Under the pieces are notes generated by a model. It saw only the letters and a program-made list of their open reading frames with translations, did no database searches and was not told the DNA's origin. The position numbers were made by a program, and so were the translations under genes. A stretch of DNA of 44,698 nt from Lachnospiraceae bacterium (GTDB lineage Bacteria > Bacillota > Clostridia > Lachnospirales > Anaerotignaceae), in contig JAHZEA010000006.1 of the NCBI GenBank assembly GCA_019422065.1, positions 1 to 44,698 on the forward strand. The letters are read 5' to 3'. Below are positions 32,848-41,092 of the stretch, one piece after another. Within the stretch, counting starts at the first letter, position 1. Every line of letters starts with the position of its first letter.

Positions 32848-33585
32848 ATGTACGCTGCCGGAAAAAGCGTTACCGGGTTACTGAGGAAAAATAATGAGGA
32901 TTCTATTTATATATCCGATAATGACTGTAAACTAAAAAACGTATATATAGTAGCCGATGGTATGGGAGGCCATAAAGCCGGCGAGGTGGCAAGCAGATAT
33001 TCCGTTGAGGTATTTAAAGAGTTTATTAATTCAAGAAACGATGAAGAGCTTGAAGAAGAAAATATACTGGATACTATGGTTGAGGCCGTTTCAGTTTGCA
33101 ATCAAAAGCTCTACGAAAAATCAACGGAGTACGAAACTCTTGAAGGTATGGGCACAACTTTTACATGTGCTGTTATAATTAATTATACATTATATGCGGT
33201 TCATGTAGGTGACAGCAGAGCCTATATATTTTCAAATGGCTCTTTACGCCAGATAACAAGAGACCACTCTTTTGTTATGGAAATGGTTAAGCAGGGAAAG
33301 ATTACTTTGGAAGAAGCTGAAAGACATCCTAACAGGAATGTTATTACAAGAGCTGTAGGCAGTGAAAAAAGTGTTCTTGTTGATACGGCTATAGAAAAGC
33401 TGTCAAAAGGCGATATGGTGCTTTTATGCTCAGACGGCCTTACAAACATGGTTTCTGACGGTAATATTACAGAAATATTAGAAAATGGCGGTAGTGCCGA
33501 ATTGATGTTAGACAGACTTATTAATGCCGCTAACGACATGGGCGGGAATGATAATATTTCCGCAGTTATAATAGACATGAGGTGA
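32848..33585 (+). CDS. prpC: PP2C-family Ser/Thr protein phosphatase PrpC/Stp
   Basis: This metal-dependent phosphatase reverses the action of the neighbouring kinase PrkC. The 245-residue protein has all PP2C metal motifs: RKNNEDSIY, VADGMGGHKAGEVAS, VGDSRAYIF, LCSDGLTNMV and GGNDNISAVII. CAGGAGGTG overlaps the end of rlmN and drives the ATG 32848. The pairing with prkC, 4 bases downstream, is the standard Firmicute arrangement. Confidence 0.95.
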   Translation: MYAAGKSVTGLLRKNNEDSIYISDNDCKLKNVYIVADGMGGHKAGEVASRYSVEVFKEFINSRNDEELEEENILDTMVEAVSVCNQKLYEKSTEYETLEGMGTTFTCAVIINYTLYAVHVGDSRAYIFSNGSLRQITRDHSFVMEMVKQGKITLEEAERHPNRNVITRAVGSEKSVLVDTAIEKLSKGDMVLLCSDGLTNMVSDGNITEILENGGSAELMLDRLINAANDMGGNDNISAVIIDMR

Positions 33586-33589
33586 AATT

Positions 33590-35980
33590 ATGATTCTTAG
33601 CGCTGGTACAGTCCTAAGCGGACGTTATGAGATACAGGAAAAAATAGGAACAGGCGGCATGGCCGTAGTTTACAGAGGCAGAGACCTTAAGCTTGAGAGA
33701 AATGTTACTGTTAAAGTACTTAAAGAGGAATTTACTCAGGAAGAAGACTTTAAATCAAGGTTTACAACTGAGGCGCGTTCTGCCGCTAAGTTATCGCATC
33801 CTAACATTGTAAATGTATACGATGTTGGAGAAGATAACGGAATATATTACATAGTTATGGAGTATATTCATGGGGATACACTTAAACAAGTTATTAAAGA
33901 AAATGCCCCTCTTGATGAGGTGGTTGCCTTAAGCATTGCCATTCAAATGGTTGCGGCTCTTGCTAATGCACATAAAAACGGTGTAGTGCATAGGGACATT
34001 AAGCCGGAAAACATACTTATAAGTGTAGACGGTACAATTAAAATAACTGACTTTGGCATTGCCCGTGCCGCTGATGTTTCTACAATTACAATGACTACAA
34101 ATGCTGTTGGCTCGGTATATTATTTTTCGCCTGAGCAGGCAAGAGGCGGTTATGTAGACGAAAAAAGCGACATTTACTCAATAGGTATTACAATGTTTGA
34201 AATGCTTACAGGCCATGTACCTTTTGACGGAAATAACTCCGTGGCAATAGCTTTAAAACATCTTAACAGTGAAATGCCGGATATACGTCAGTTCAACCCA
34301 AATGTAAGCGATGCAGTTATATCAATAATAAATAAGGCTTCGGCTAAGAAAAAAGATGACAGGTATGACTCAAGTGAAGACCTTCTTTCAGATTTAAAAT
34401 TAGCATTAGCTGAAAAGACATCTCTCCAAAAGAATGACGAAAAGGTTACAAGTGTGGCAAAAGATGAGGTTTCTATAAAAGATGCTGCCGGAAATGTAGC
34501 CGAAAATATTGCTCCGGCAGAAGTTGTGCATAATAAAGACAATGTAGAAGAACTTAAAGTAACTAATTTTGCTAAGCAAAGTGAACCGGCAGAAGATGGA
34601 ATTAAAATAGAAATTTCAGGCAATAAAAAGAAAAGCTTTGCCAAAGACGCTTCTGAAAAATTTGAGGAATATAACAAAAAGATTGTTATTTCTAAAGACG
34701 ATGACTACGAAGATGATGATTATCAGGACGATGTTTATGACGATAATTACGATGAGGAGATTGATTATTCATTGAAATCAAGGTCAAAACGCAAAAAAAA
34801 TGATGTTAAAACATATAAAAAAGCCCCTCAGAATTACGATGATGATTATTATGATGATGAGGAAGATGACGAGTACTACAAACAGAAGGAAAAGAAAACC
34901 ATTATTGCTGCTGTTATAACAGCCCTTGTAATAATAGGTATAATAAGCTTTTTCGGCGCAAAATTCCTTGCTGGCCAAGGTGTTATTCCAAGCGGCAGCA
35001 GCTCATCTTCACAGGAAGTAACAGAAGGCGACATTGAAGTGCCTAATTTTGAGAGATACACTCTTGAAAAAGCACAGGAAGAAGCTGAAAAACTTGGTCT
35101 TAAAATTAATGTTGCTGAGCAGGATTACAGTGACTATGACGAAAACACAATTATTACACAGTCACCGGAAGCAGGCACTATGGTTGCGGAAGGTCAGGTT
35201 ATAGATGTTGCTGTAAGCCTTGGACAGAAAACATTTACTATGCCTAATGTTGTTTACAAGGAAAAGGACGAAGCTATTGAAATGATTACTTCAATAGGCG
35301 GACAGAAGCCAGAAGTACAGTATGAGTTCAGCGATACTATACAGGAAGGCATAGTTATGGAGCAGTCACCAGCGGCACAGACAGAAATAGATTCTACTGT
35401 AAAGATTATACTTACTGTAAGCAAAGGCCCTGAAGATGTTAATGTAGTAGTTCCAAACTTTGTAGGAAAAGATATTTCAACTGTTAAATCAGAGCTTGAC
35501 GCAGCAGGCCTTAAACTTGGCTCCATAAGCTCAGTTGATTCAGATAAACCGAAAGATGAGGTAACAGGTCAGTCACTTGCTTACGGCAGTGAGGTTGCTA
35601 AAGATTCTACAATTAATTTTGAAATAAGCAAGGGCGTTACTGAACAGCCGGAAGATACAGAAACAAATGAGCCTTCAGGAACAACAGATAATACAGGCGA
35701 TAGCGGAAATGCTGAAACACAAGAACCGGCTGAAACAGAAAAAACTCTTACATTTACTGTTGAGGCACCGGCTACTTATACAGATATAAACAGCATACCT
35801 GTTAAGATTTTGAAAATAATAAACGGAAACTCTGTTGAGGTGGCTTATGATGATAAAAGACCGCTTTCAGATTTCCCATTTACAGTAAGCATAAAAGGCA
35901 CTGGTCAAGCTGAAATACAGCTTTATATAGACAATGTTTATCAGTGGAGCCAGACAGTTAATTTCTCGGAGGGCAATTAA
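33590..35980 (+). CDS. prkC: PASTA-domain Ser/Thr protein kinase PrkC/StkP
   Basis: This membrane kinase senses peptidoglycan fragments or lipid II with extracellular PASTA repeats and controls wall growth and spore germination. The 796-residue protein has the kinase domain at about 13-270 (GTGGMAVVY 20-28, catalytic Lys42, HRD 134-136, DFG 154-156), then an acidic linker with Asp/Tyr tracts at about 370-393 and 416-430. One membrane helix (about 437-462) and three PASTA repeats (about 480-690) follow. A Thr/Glu-rich spacer (690-725) leads to an extra C-terminal domain of ~70 residues, which is not part of the PASTA core. The stop overlaps the rsgA start (TAATG). Confidence 0.94.
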   Translation: MILSAGTVLSGRYEIQEKIGTGGMAVVYRGRDLKLERNVTVKVLKEEFTQEEDFKSRFTTEARSAAKLSHPNIVNVYDVGEDNGIYYIVMEYIHGDTLKQVIKENAPLDEVVALSIAIQMVAALANAHKNGVVHRDIKPENILISVDGTIKITDFGIARAADVSTITMTTNAVGSVYYFSPEQARGGYVDEKSDIYSIGITMFEMLTGHVPFDGNNSVAIALKHLNSEMPDIRQFNPNVSDAVISIINKASAKKKDDRYDSSEDLLSDLKLALAEKTSLQKNDEKVTSVAKDEVSIKDAAGNVAENIAPAEVVHNKDNVEELKVTNFAKQSEPAEDGIKIEISGNKKKSFAKDASEKFEEYNKKIVISKDDDYEDDDYQDDVYDDNYDEEIDYSLKSRSKRKKNDVKTYKKAPQNYDDDYYDDEEDDEYYKQKEKKTIIAAVITALVIIGIISFFGAKFLAGQGVIPSGSSSSSQEVTEGDIEVPNFERYTLEKAQEEAEKLGLKINVAEQDYSDYDENTIITQSPEAGTMVAEGQVIDVAVSLGQKTFTMPNVVYKEKDEAIEMITSIGGQKPEVQYEFSDTIQEGIVMEQSPAAQTEIDSTVKIILTVSKGPEDVNVVVPNFVGKDISTVKSELDAAGLKLGSISSVDSDKPKDEVTGQSLAYGSEVAKDSTINFEISKGVTEQPEDTETNEPSGTTDNTGDSGNAETQEPAETEKTLTFTVEAPATYTDINSIPVKILKIINGNSVEVAYDDKRPLSDFPFTVSIKGTGQAEIQLYIDNVYQWSQTVNFSEGN

Positions 35981-36864
35981 TGCTTGACGGTACAATTATT
36001 AAAGGAATAGGCGGATTTTATTATATAGACACTAAAAACGGCATTTACGAGTGCCGTGCCAGAGGTAAATTCCGCAAAGAAAAAGTTACGCCAACTGTTG
36101 GAGACTATGTTCAAATAAGTATATTGGATGAGGAAAACAAAAAAGGCAGTCTTGATGTGATTAAGCCAAGAAAAAATCAGCTTATAAGGCCTAAAGTGGC
36201 TAATGTTGACCAAGCGCTTATAATATTTGCTGCTGTTAGTCCACAGTTTAATCCTGATTTGCTTGACAGATTTCTTATTCTGGCTGAAGAACAAAAACTT
36301 GATATTACTATCTGCATTAACAAAATAGACCTTGACAAAAAGCGTGACTTTGAAAAATATAAAGATTTATATACTGAGGCTGGGTACAGGGTAATACCTG
36401 TATCCGCCCATGAAAAAATTAATATAGACGAATTGAAAAAAAGCGTTCAGAACAAAATATCTGTTGTAGCTGGGCCTTCGGGAGCAGGAAAAAGCAGTTT
36501 AATTAATTGCCTTAATCCTAATTTTTCACTTGAAACAGGTGAGGTAAGCAAAAAAATAGAAAGAGGCAGGCACACAACAAGACATGCTGAGTTAATGGAG
36601 ATATTTGACAACAGCTTTATAGTGGACTCGCCGGGCTTTACATCTTTGTATCTTGATAACATTGAGCCTAAGAAACTTCAGGAGTATTTTCCGGAATTTA
36701 GGCAGTACTATAATAACTGCCGCTTTTCTTCCTGTGTTCATATTAATGAGCCGGACTGCTGTGTAAAAGAGCATGTTGGAGAAGATATAAACCCTGTTAG
36801 ATATGAAAAATATGTAGCGCTCTATAACGAAATAAACCAAATTTACCAAGAAAGGAAGAGATAA
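35980..36864 (+). CDS. rsgA: Ribosome small subunit-dependent GTPase RsgA
   Basis: RsgA is a circularly permuted GTPase that checks late 30S assembly. The 294-residue protein has an N-terminal OB domain, then GTPase motifs in the permuted order: INKIDL (G4), P-loop GPSGAGKSSLIN (G1), and DSPGF (G3). A C-terminal zinc-binding region follows (CRFSSCVHINEPDCCV). Start shares a base with the prkC stop. Its position between prkC and rpe is conserved in Firmicutes. Confidence 0.95.
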   Translation: MLDGTIIKGIGGFYYIDTKNGIYECRARGKFRKEKVTPTVGDYVQISILDEENKKGSLDVIKPRKNQLIRPKVANVDQALIIFAAVSPQFNPDLLDRFLILAEEQKLDITICINKIDLDKKRDFEKYKDLYTEAGYRVIPVSAHEKINIDELKKSVQNKISVVAGPSGAGKSSLINCLNPNFSLETGEVSKKIERGRHTTRHAELMEIFDNSFIVDSPGFTSLYLDNIEPKKLQEYFPEFRQYYNNCRFSSCVHINEPDCCVKEHVGEDINPVRYEKYVALYNEINQIYQERKR

Positions 36865-36867
36865 TAA

Positions 36868-37530
36868 GTGAAAACTTTATCACCGTCACTTTTGTCAGCG
36901 GATTTTTCAAAACTATCGGAAGAACTGGCAACAGTTAAAAATGCCGGAGCACAGTATATACATCTTGATATTATGGACGGGCATTTTGTGCCTAATATCA
37001 CTTTTGGAGCGCCTGTATTAAGAAGTATAAGAAAAGTTACAGATTTGGTTTTCGATGTTCATCTTATGATAGAAAACCCTGAAAATTATCTTGCGGACTT
37101 TGCTTCTGCCGGAGCGGATATATTAAATCTCCATTTTGACGCCCGCACAGACCTTGGACAAATAATTGATAAAATACATTCTCTTGGCTGTAAAGCAGGT
37201 GTTACGGTTAAGCCTGATACACCGGTTGAGGCTGTGGCTTCTGTGCTTGATAAGGTAGATATGGTGCTTGTAATGACTGTTTATCCTGGTTTTAGCGGAC
37301 AGAAATTTATTCCTGAAGCCTTAAACAAAATACCAGCTCTTGTTAAAGCAAGAAAAGAGAGAAAGCTTAATTTTGATATACAAATTGACGGCGGTGTAAG
37401 CTTAAGCAATTTACGCCAAGTTCTTGATGCCGGAGCAGACAGCATTGTAGCAGGCTCAGCTGTTTTTGGTGCTGAAAACCCGGGTGAGGCTGTAGCTGAG
37501 TTTATGAATATAATCAGGGAGTATGAGTAA
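36868..37530 (+). CDS. rpe: Ribulose-phosphate 3-epimerase
   Basis: This TIM-barrel enzyme interconverts ribulose-5-phosphate and xylulose-5-phosphate in the pentose phosphate pathway. The 220-residue protein shows LSPSLLSADFSKL, the metal- and catalysis-bearing HLDIMDGHFVPNITFG, VFDVHLMIENP, MTVYPGFSGQKF and the phosphate-binding QIDGGVSLSN and AGSAVF loops. The start is a GTG at 36868, 7 bases after GGAAGAG. Confidence 0.95.
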   Translation: MKTLSPSLLSADFSKLSEELATVKNAGAQYIHLDIMDGHFVPNITFGAPVLRSIRKVTDLVFDVHLMIENPENYLADFASAGADILNLHFDARTDLGQIIDKIHSLGCKAGVTVKPDTPVEAVASVLDKVDMVLVMTVYPGFSGQKFIPEALNKIPALVKARKERKLNFDIQIDGGVSLSNLRQVLDAGADSIVAGSAVFGAENPGEAVAEFMNIIREYE

Positions 37531-37532
37531 TA

Positions 37533-38168
37533 ATGAGAGCTTTAATTTTTGGCGGTGCTGACATAAAGGATTATTCATTTTGCCAAAAATACATTGAAAA
37601 CAGCTATATTGTCTGCTGTGACGCCGGAATGAAACATGCCAAAAAACTTGGCATTACACCGAATGTTATAGTAGGGGATTTTGACTCTGTTAACAAAGAT
37701 GTACTTGAATATTTTATAAATCAGAATTTAGATATAAAACAGTATCCATGCAAAAAGGACGAAACAGACATGGAGCTTGGTCTTGATGAGGCAATTAATG
37801 CTGGCTGTGACGAAATAATAATAACAGCTGGCATAGGAAGCCGTATGGACCACACTTTAGCTAATTTACAGCTTTTATTTAATCTTTTGGCAAAAGGAAT
37901 AAAAGCCAAAATAGTTAATGAAAATAATGAGGTTTGGCTGATAGACAAAAAAGCTGTAATAGAAGGCAAAGCAGGTGATATTGTATCTTTAGTGCCTATG
38001 ACACAGGAAGTAAAGGGTGTTACTACTACTGGCCTTGAGTATCCGCTTAATGATGATACGTTGTTTTTCGGCAGCAGGCTTTTGGCTGTAAGCAACGTAA
38101 TGCTTTCTGAAAAAGCAGAGGTTGAAATAAAAAGCGGTTATTTGTATGTTATGAAATGCCGCGATTGA
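37533..38168 (+). CDS. thiN: Thiamine pyrophosphokinase
   Basis: This enzyme converts thiamine and ATP to thiamine pyrophosphate. The 211-residue protein has CCDAGMKHAKKLGITPNVIVGDFDS, the DETDMELGLDEA segment and GSRMDHTLANLQLL, all hallmarks of the ThiN family; the C-terminal half is the beta-sandwich thiamine-binding part. The start is ATG 37533, two bases after the rpe stop. A terminator follows, closing the operon that begins at rsmB. Confidence 0.93.
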   Translation: MRALIFGGADIKDYSFCQKYIENSYIVCCDAGMKHAKKLGITPNVIVGDFDSVNKDVLEYFINQNLDIKQYPCKKDETDMELGLDEAINAGCDEIIITAGIGSRMDHTLANLQLLFNLLAKGIKAKIVNENNEVWLIDKKAVIEGKAGDIVSLVPMTQEVKGVTTTGLEYPLNDDTLFFGSRLLAVSNVMLSEKAEVEIKSGYLYVMKCRD

Positions 38169-38177
38169 GTATAAAAT

Positions 38178-38214
38178 GCGTTTAAAGCTTTATTTAGCTT
38201 TAAGCGCTTTTTTT
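38178..38214 (+). terminator. Terminator after thiN
   Basis: GCGTTTAAAGCT (38178-38189) pairs with AGCTTTAAGCGC (38196-38207), one G-U pair, followed by seven T residues. Confidence 0.88.
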
Positions 38215-38317
38215 GTGCAAAAATTTATTGCTTATTATCTTTATTTGACATAAAGGCTGTTTTTTGTGTTCGAATTAAAATATCTGAATATAATATAATA
38301 GATATGGGGGAATGTTT

Positions 38318-38458
38318 ATGGAAATTAGGCTTATTGGTGTAATACTTGTTTCTGTTGGGACAGGTATGCTTATAGTTGAATTTTTCCCATGGTGGGGATT
38401 TTTAGCTGCTGCTGCGCTTGTTGCAGTTGGTATTTATATTATATTTAAAAAATGCTAA
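38318..38458 (+). CDS. Small 46-residue membrane protein
   Basis: A 46-codon ORF starts at ATG 38318 after a GGGGG ribosome site (38306-38310) and ends at TAA 38456-38458. The product has two hydrophobic helices (about residues 4-20 and 27-42) split by an EFFPWWG turn and ends KKC. It is not a family I can name, but similar short two-helix proteins occur in Clostridia. TATAAT-like bases lie upstream (about 38290), though without a good -35 box. It is too short for most gene finders and sits between two terminators, so it should be its own transcript. Confidence 0.55.
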   Translation: MEIRLIGVILVSVGTGMLIVEFFPWWGFLAAAALVAVGIYIIFKKC

Positions 38459-38464
38459 AAAAAA

Positions 38465-38483
38465 CTCCCGTTAAAAACGGGAG
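38465..38483 (-). terminator. Terminator of rpmB
   Basis: CTCCCGTT (38465-38472) pairs with AACGGGAG (38476-38483). On the minus strand the hairpin is followed by eight T residues, giving a strong terminator for rpmB. Confidence 0.9.
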
Positions 38484-38496
38484 CAAGTTTGTATAA

Positions 38497-38697
38497 TCAA
38501 ATGGCGCGAGTAACTTTACCTGAACGAAGACATCTTGTACAAATGTATATAGATCTGATAGTACCGTTGTCATTGATTTTTACTTTCTTGACATTAGCTT
38601 TCCAAGTCTTGTTAGCACGTCTGCTGACCTGGCTACGGTTAATGCTTATTCTATGACCTGTCTGCATAGTTTTCTCGCAGATTTCACATTTTGCCAT
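38497..38697 (-). CDS. rpmB: 50S ribosomal protein L28
   Basis: L28 is a small structural protein of the large subunit. The 66-residue product has the zinc-binding form, with C-E-I-C near the N-terminus and C-T-R-C near the C-terminus, plus the typical RISINRSQVSRRANKTWKAN stretch. A longer frame opens upstream, but AAGGAGGTG lies directly before the ATG at 38697. The gene faces the thiN and small-membrane-protein genes and is transcribed alone. Confidence 0.95.
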   Translation of the reverse strand: MAKCEICEKTMQTGHRISINRSQVSRRANKTWKANVKKVKINDNGTIRSIYICTRCLRSGKVTRAI

Positions 38698-38739
38698 TAC
38701 TTGCACCTCCTTAAATTCTATCCATGACATAACGATATT

Positions 38740-38768
38740 ATTCTATCAGAAAGAATAGATTTTGGCAA
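38740..38768 (-). promoter_or_regulatory. Promoter of rpmB
   Basis: On the minus strand, TTGCCA (38768-38763) and TAGAAT (38745-38740) are 17 bases apart, about 43 bases before the start codon. Confidence 0.7.
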
Positions 38769-38945
38769 GTAAAAAAACAATATTTTCTTAAATTTTTTAA
38801 CTTATGTGCGCCTACTCTTTTAATTTCTTATAATTTGTGATAAACTAAAGCCAGATATGGATTAGGAAATAATGCAGATTGCAAAGCTTATCCATTTATA
38901 ATTAAAATATAACAGCACCGCAATATTTTTGCAGGAGGGGATTAT

Positions 38946-39308
38946 ATGTCAGCTAAAATTGAAACTAATTTAGGCACTATATCTATAGAAGAAGAAGTTA
39001 TAGCCAGAGTTGCAGGCTGTGCAGCTATGGACTGCTACGGAATTGTTGGTATGGCCGCTAAAAATATGAAAGACGGTTTATTCCAGCTCCTTAAAGTTGA
39101 AAGCCTTACAAAAGGCATTAAAGTTTATGTTAATGATGAGGACGGCACTTTAAGCCTTGATTTTCATATTATTGTGGAGTACGGAACTAATATTTCAGCC
39201 ATTGCAGATAACATAATAAATACAGTAAAATTCAAAATAGAGGATTGTTTTGATATTAAGACAGACAAAATAAATGTTTTTGTTGAAGGCGTAAGAGTTG
39301 ACAGCTAA
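38946..39308 (+). CDS. Asp23/Gls24-family envelope-associated protein (YloU type)
   Basis: The 120-residue protein has the Asp23/Gls24 pattern: LGTISIEEEVIARVAGCAAMDCYGIVGMA, a middle LTKGIKVYVNDEDGTLSLDFHIIVEYG, and IADNIINTVKFKIED. These proteins gather near the membrane and are linked to envelope stress and fatty-acid use. GCAGGAGGGG lies before the ATG. The gene is 17 bases before fakA, the same order as yloU-yloV in Bacillus. Confidence 0.9.
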   Translation: MSAKIETNLGTISIEEEVIARVAGCAAMDCYGIVGMAAKNMKDGLFQLLKVESLTKGIKVYVNDEDGTLSLDFHIIVEYGTNISAIADNIINTVKFKIEDCFDIKTDKINVFVEGVRVDS

Positions 39309-39325
39309 TTGAGGAGGAAGTTTAA

Positions 39326-40975
39326 GTGGGGCTTAAAAGCATTAATGGTCATATTCTACGCAGGCTTATTATAGCCGGCGCTAATGAGCTGAGCAAAAAT
39401 AAACAATTAGTCGACGCTCTTAACGTTTTTCCGGTACCTGACGGAGATACAGGAACGAATATGTCCTTAACTATTATTTCGGCGGCAAAAGAAGCCGAAA
39501 AGAACATGTCAGAGAGCATATCCGACATAGCTTCTGTTTGTGCAAGTGGAGCTTTAAGAGGCGCAAGGGGAAACTCTGGCGTTATACTCTCACAGCTTAT
39601 ACGAGGCTTTTCTAAGGCAGTTAGCGGCAAAGACGAAATTGACACAGTTGGCTTGTCAGAGGCGTTCCAAAAGGCATCTCAAACGGCATATAAAGCTGTT
39701 ATGAAACCTAAAGAAGGAACAATACTTACAGTGGCTTCATCCTGTGCTCAGGCATCTCAAAGCGCATGCCTTGAAACAGATGATATTGAGGAATTTTTGG
39801 AGTATGTAATTAAAGAGGCTGACGAAACACTGCTTAAAACAACGGACATGCTTCCGGCTTTAAAAGAAGCAGGAGTTGTTGATGCTGGCGGCAAAGGCCT
39901 TTTGTGTATACTTAAAGGAGCACTTTATAATTTAAAAAGTAATTCTGAGGCTGTTTTAAACACAGAAAGCCAAGGCGCTGAAAATATTGATATAAGTGCT
40001 TTGTCAAAGGTTAAGCCTGAAGATATTAAGTACGGCTACTGCACAGAATTTTTTATACTTAAGCCAAATGCGGAAGAAAGCGAGCTTGAGGATTTAAAGG
40101 AATATTTTCTTTCAATGGGTGATTCGCTTATGCTTGTATCTGATGATGAGGTTGTTAAGGTACATGTGCATACTAACCATCCGGGCTTAGTTATAGAAAA
40201 AGCCCTTAAAATAGGAGCTCTTAACGGATTAAAAATAGATAATATGCGTATTCAGCATACTAACAAAATAGATTTTACAAATTCTGTTAGTATGAAAGAA
40301 GAACAATCTGAGCCTAAAGAAAGAGGTTTTATAAGTGTGTCAGCAGGCAGCGGCTTTGATGAGATTTTTAAGAACATAGGCGTTGATGAAGTAATAACAG
40401 GCGGACAGACAATGAATCCAAGTACAGACGATATATTAAAAGCCATTGACCAAGTAAACGCCAAAACGGTTTTTGTACTGCCTAACAATAAAAATATAAT
40501 TTTGGCATCTCAGCAGGCGGCAAAGCTTACAAAAGACAAAAATGTTATTGTTATAGGTACTAAGAGTGTGCCGGAGGGCATTTCTGCCATGCTTAACTAC
40601 GATGACTCTATGACAGATGATGAGATTAAAGAGTCTATGGAAGAAGGCATGGAATATATTAAAACATTAAGTGTTACATTTGCTGTTAGAGATACGGTTC
40701 TGGACGGCAAGGAGATACATGAAGGCGATTTTATAGGCATGTCTGGCAGCAGCATTGTTTCGGTTGAAAATGAAGTTGCTAAATGTACTGAGGATTTAAT
40801 AAAATCAGCCGTTGACGGTGACGCTGAGGTGGTAACCATATATTACGGCGAGGACGTTAGCAAAAATGACGCCGAAAAAATGAAGGAATACGTTGAAACA
40901 GAGTTTGACCACTGTGAAGTTGAACTGCATTACGGCGGACAGCCGCTTTACTATTATCTTATTTCTGTAGAGTAA
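39326..40975 (+). CDS. fakA: Fatty acid kinase catalytic subunit FakA (YloV, DAK2 domain)
   Basis: FakA phosphorylates fatty acids bound to a FakB (DegV) partner for membrane lipid synthesis. The 549-residue protein has the ATP-binding DAK2 domain (NVFPVPDGDTGTNMSLT and LRGARGNSGVILSQL, with the magnesium-binding Asp cluster), a middle domain (YGYCTEFFIL; VHVHTNHPG) and a DegV-like C-terminal domain with TGGQTMNPSTDDIL. The start is GTG 39326, shortly after GAGGAGGAAG. A terminator follows it. No fakB lies in the window. Confidence 0.93.
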   Translation: MGLKSINGHILRRLIIAGANELSKNKQLVDALNVFPVPDGDTGTNMSLTIISAAKEAEKNMSESISDIASVCASGALRGARGNSGVILSQLIRGFSKAVSGKDEIDTVGLSEAFQKASQTAYKAVMKPKEGTILTVASSCAQASQSACLETDDIEEFLEYVIKEADETLLKTTDMLPALKEAGVVDAGGKGLLCILKGALYNLKSNSEAVLNTESQGAENIDISALSKVKPEDIKYGYCTEFFILKPNAEESELEDLKEYFLSMGDSLMLVSDDEVVKVHVHTNHPGLVIEKALKIGALNGLKIDNMRIQHTNKIDFTNSVSMKEEQSEPKERGFISVSAGSGFDEIFKNIGVDEVITGGQTMNPSTDDILKAIDQVNAKTVFVLPNNKNIILASQQAAKLTKDKNVIVIGTKSVPEGISAMLNYDDSMTDDEIKESMEEGMEYIKTLSVTFAVRDTVLDGKEIHEGDFIGMSGSSIVSVENEVAKCTEDLIKSAVDGDAEVVTIYYGEDVSKNDAEKMKEYVETEFDHCEVELHYGGQPLYYYLISVE

Positions 40976-40994
40976 TAAATTTAATTTTTTAGGT

Positions 40995-41032
40995 TTAAGG
41001 GTGTCGGTTTTTGCCGATGCCCTTAATTGTAT
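40995..41032 (+). terminator. Terminator after fakA
   Basis: A 13-bp stem with two G-U pairs (40995-41007 with 41014-41026) has a T-rich loop and a weak T tail. Confidence 0.65.
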
Positions 41033-41092
41033 TTAGGGTTATGCTAATTTTGTTTAGCTCTTATTAATACAGTATTTGGAGGATTTTTAGTT

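Noticed and set aside
38857..38901. Possible hairpin TGGATTAG/CTTATCCA upstream of the Gls24 gene
   Set aside because: The arms pair imperfectly and are far apart, with no T run or conserved motif, so I do not call it a regulatory site.
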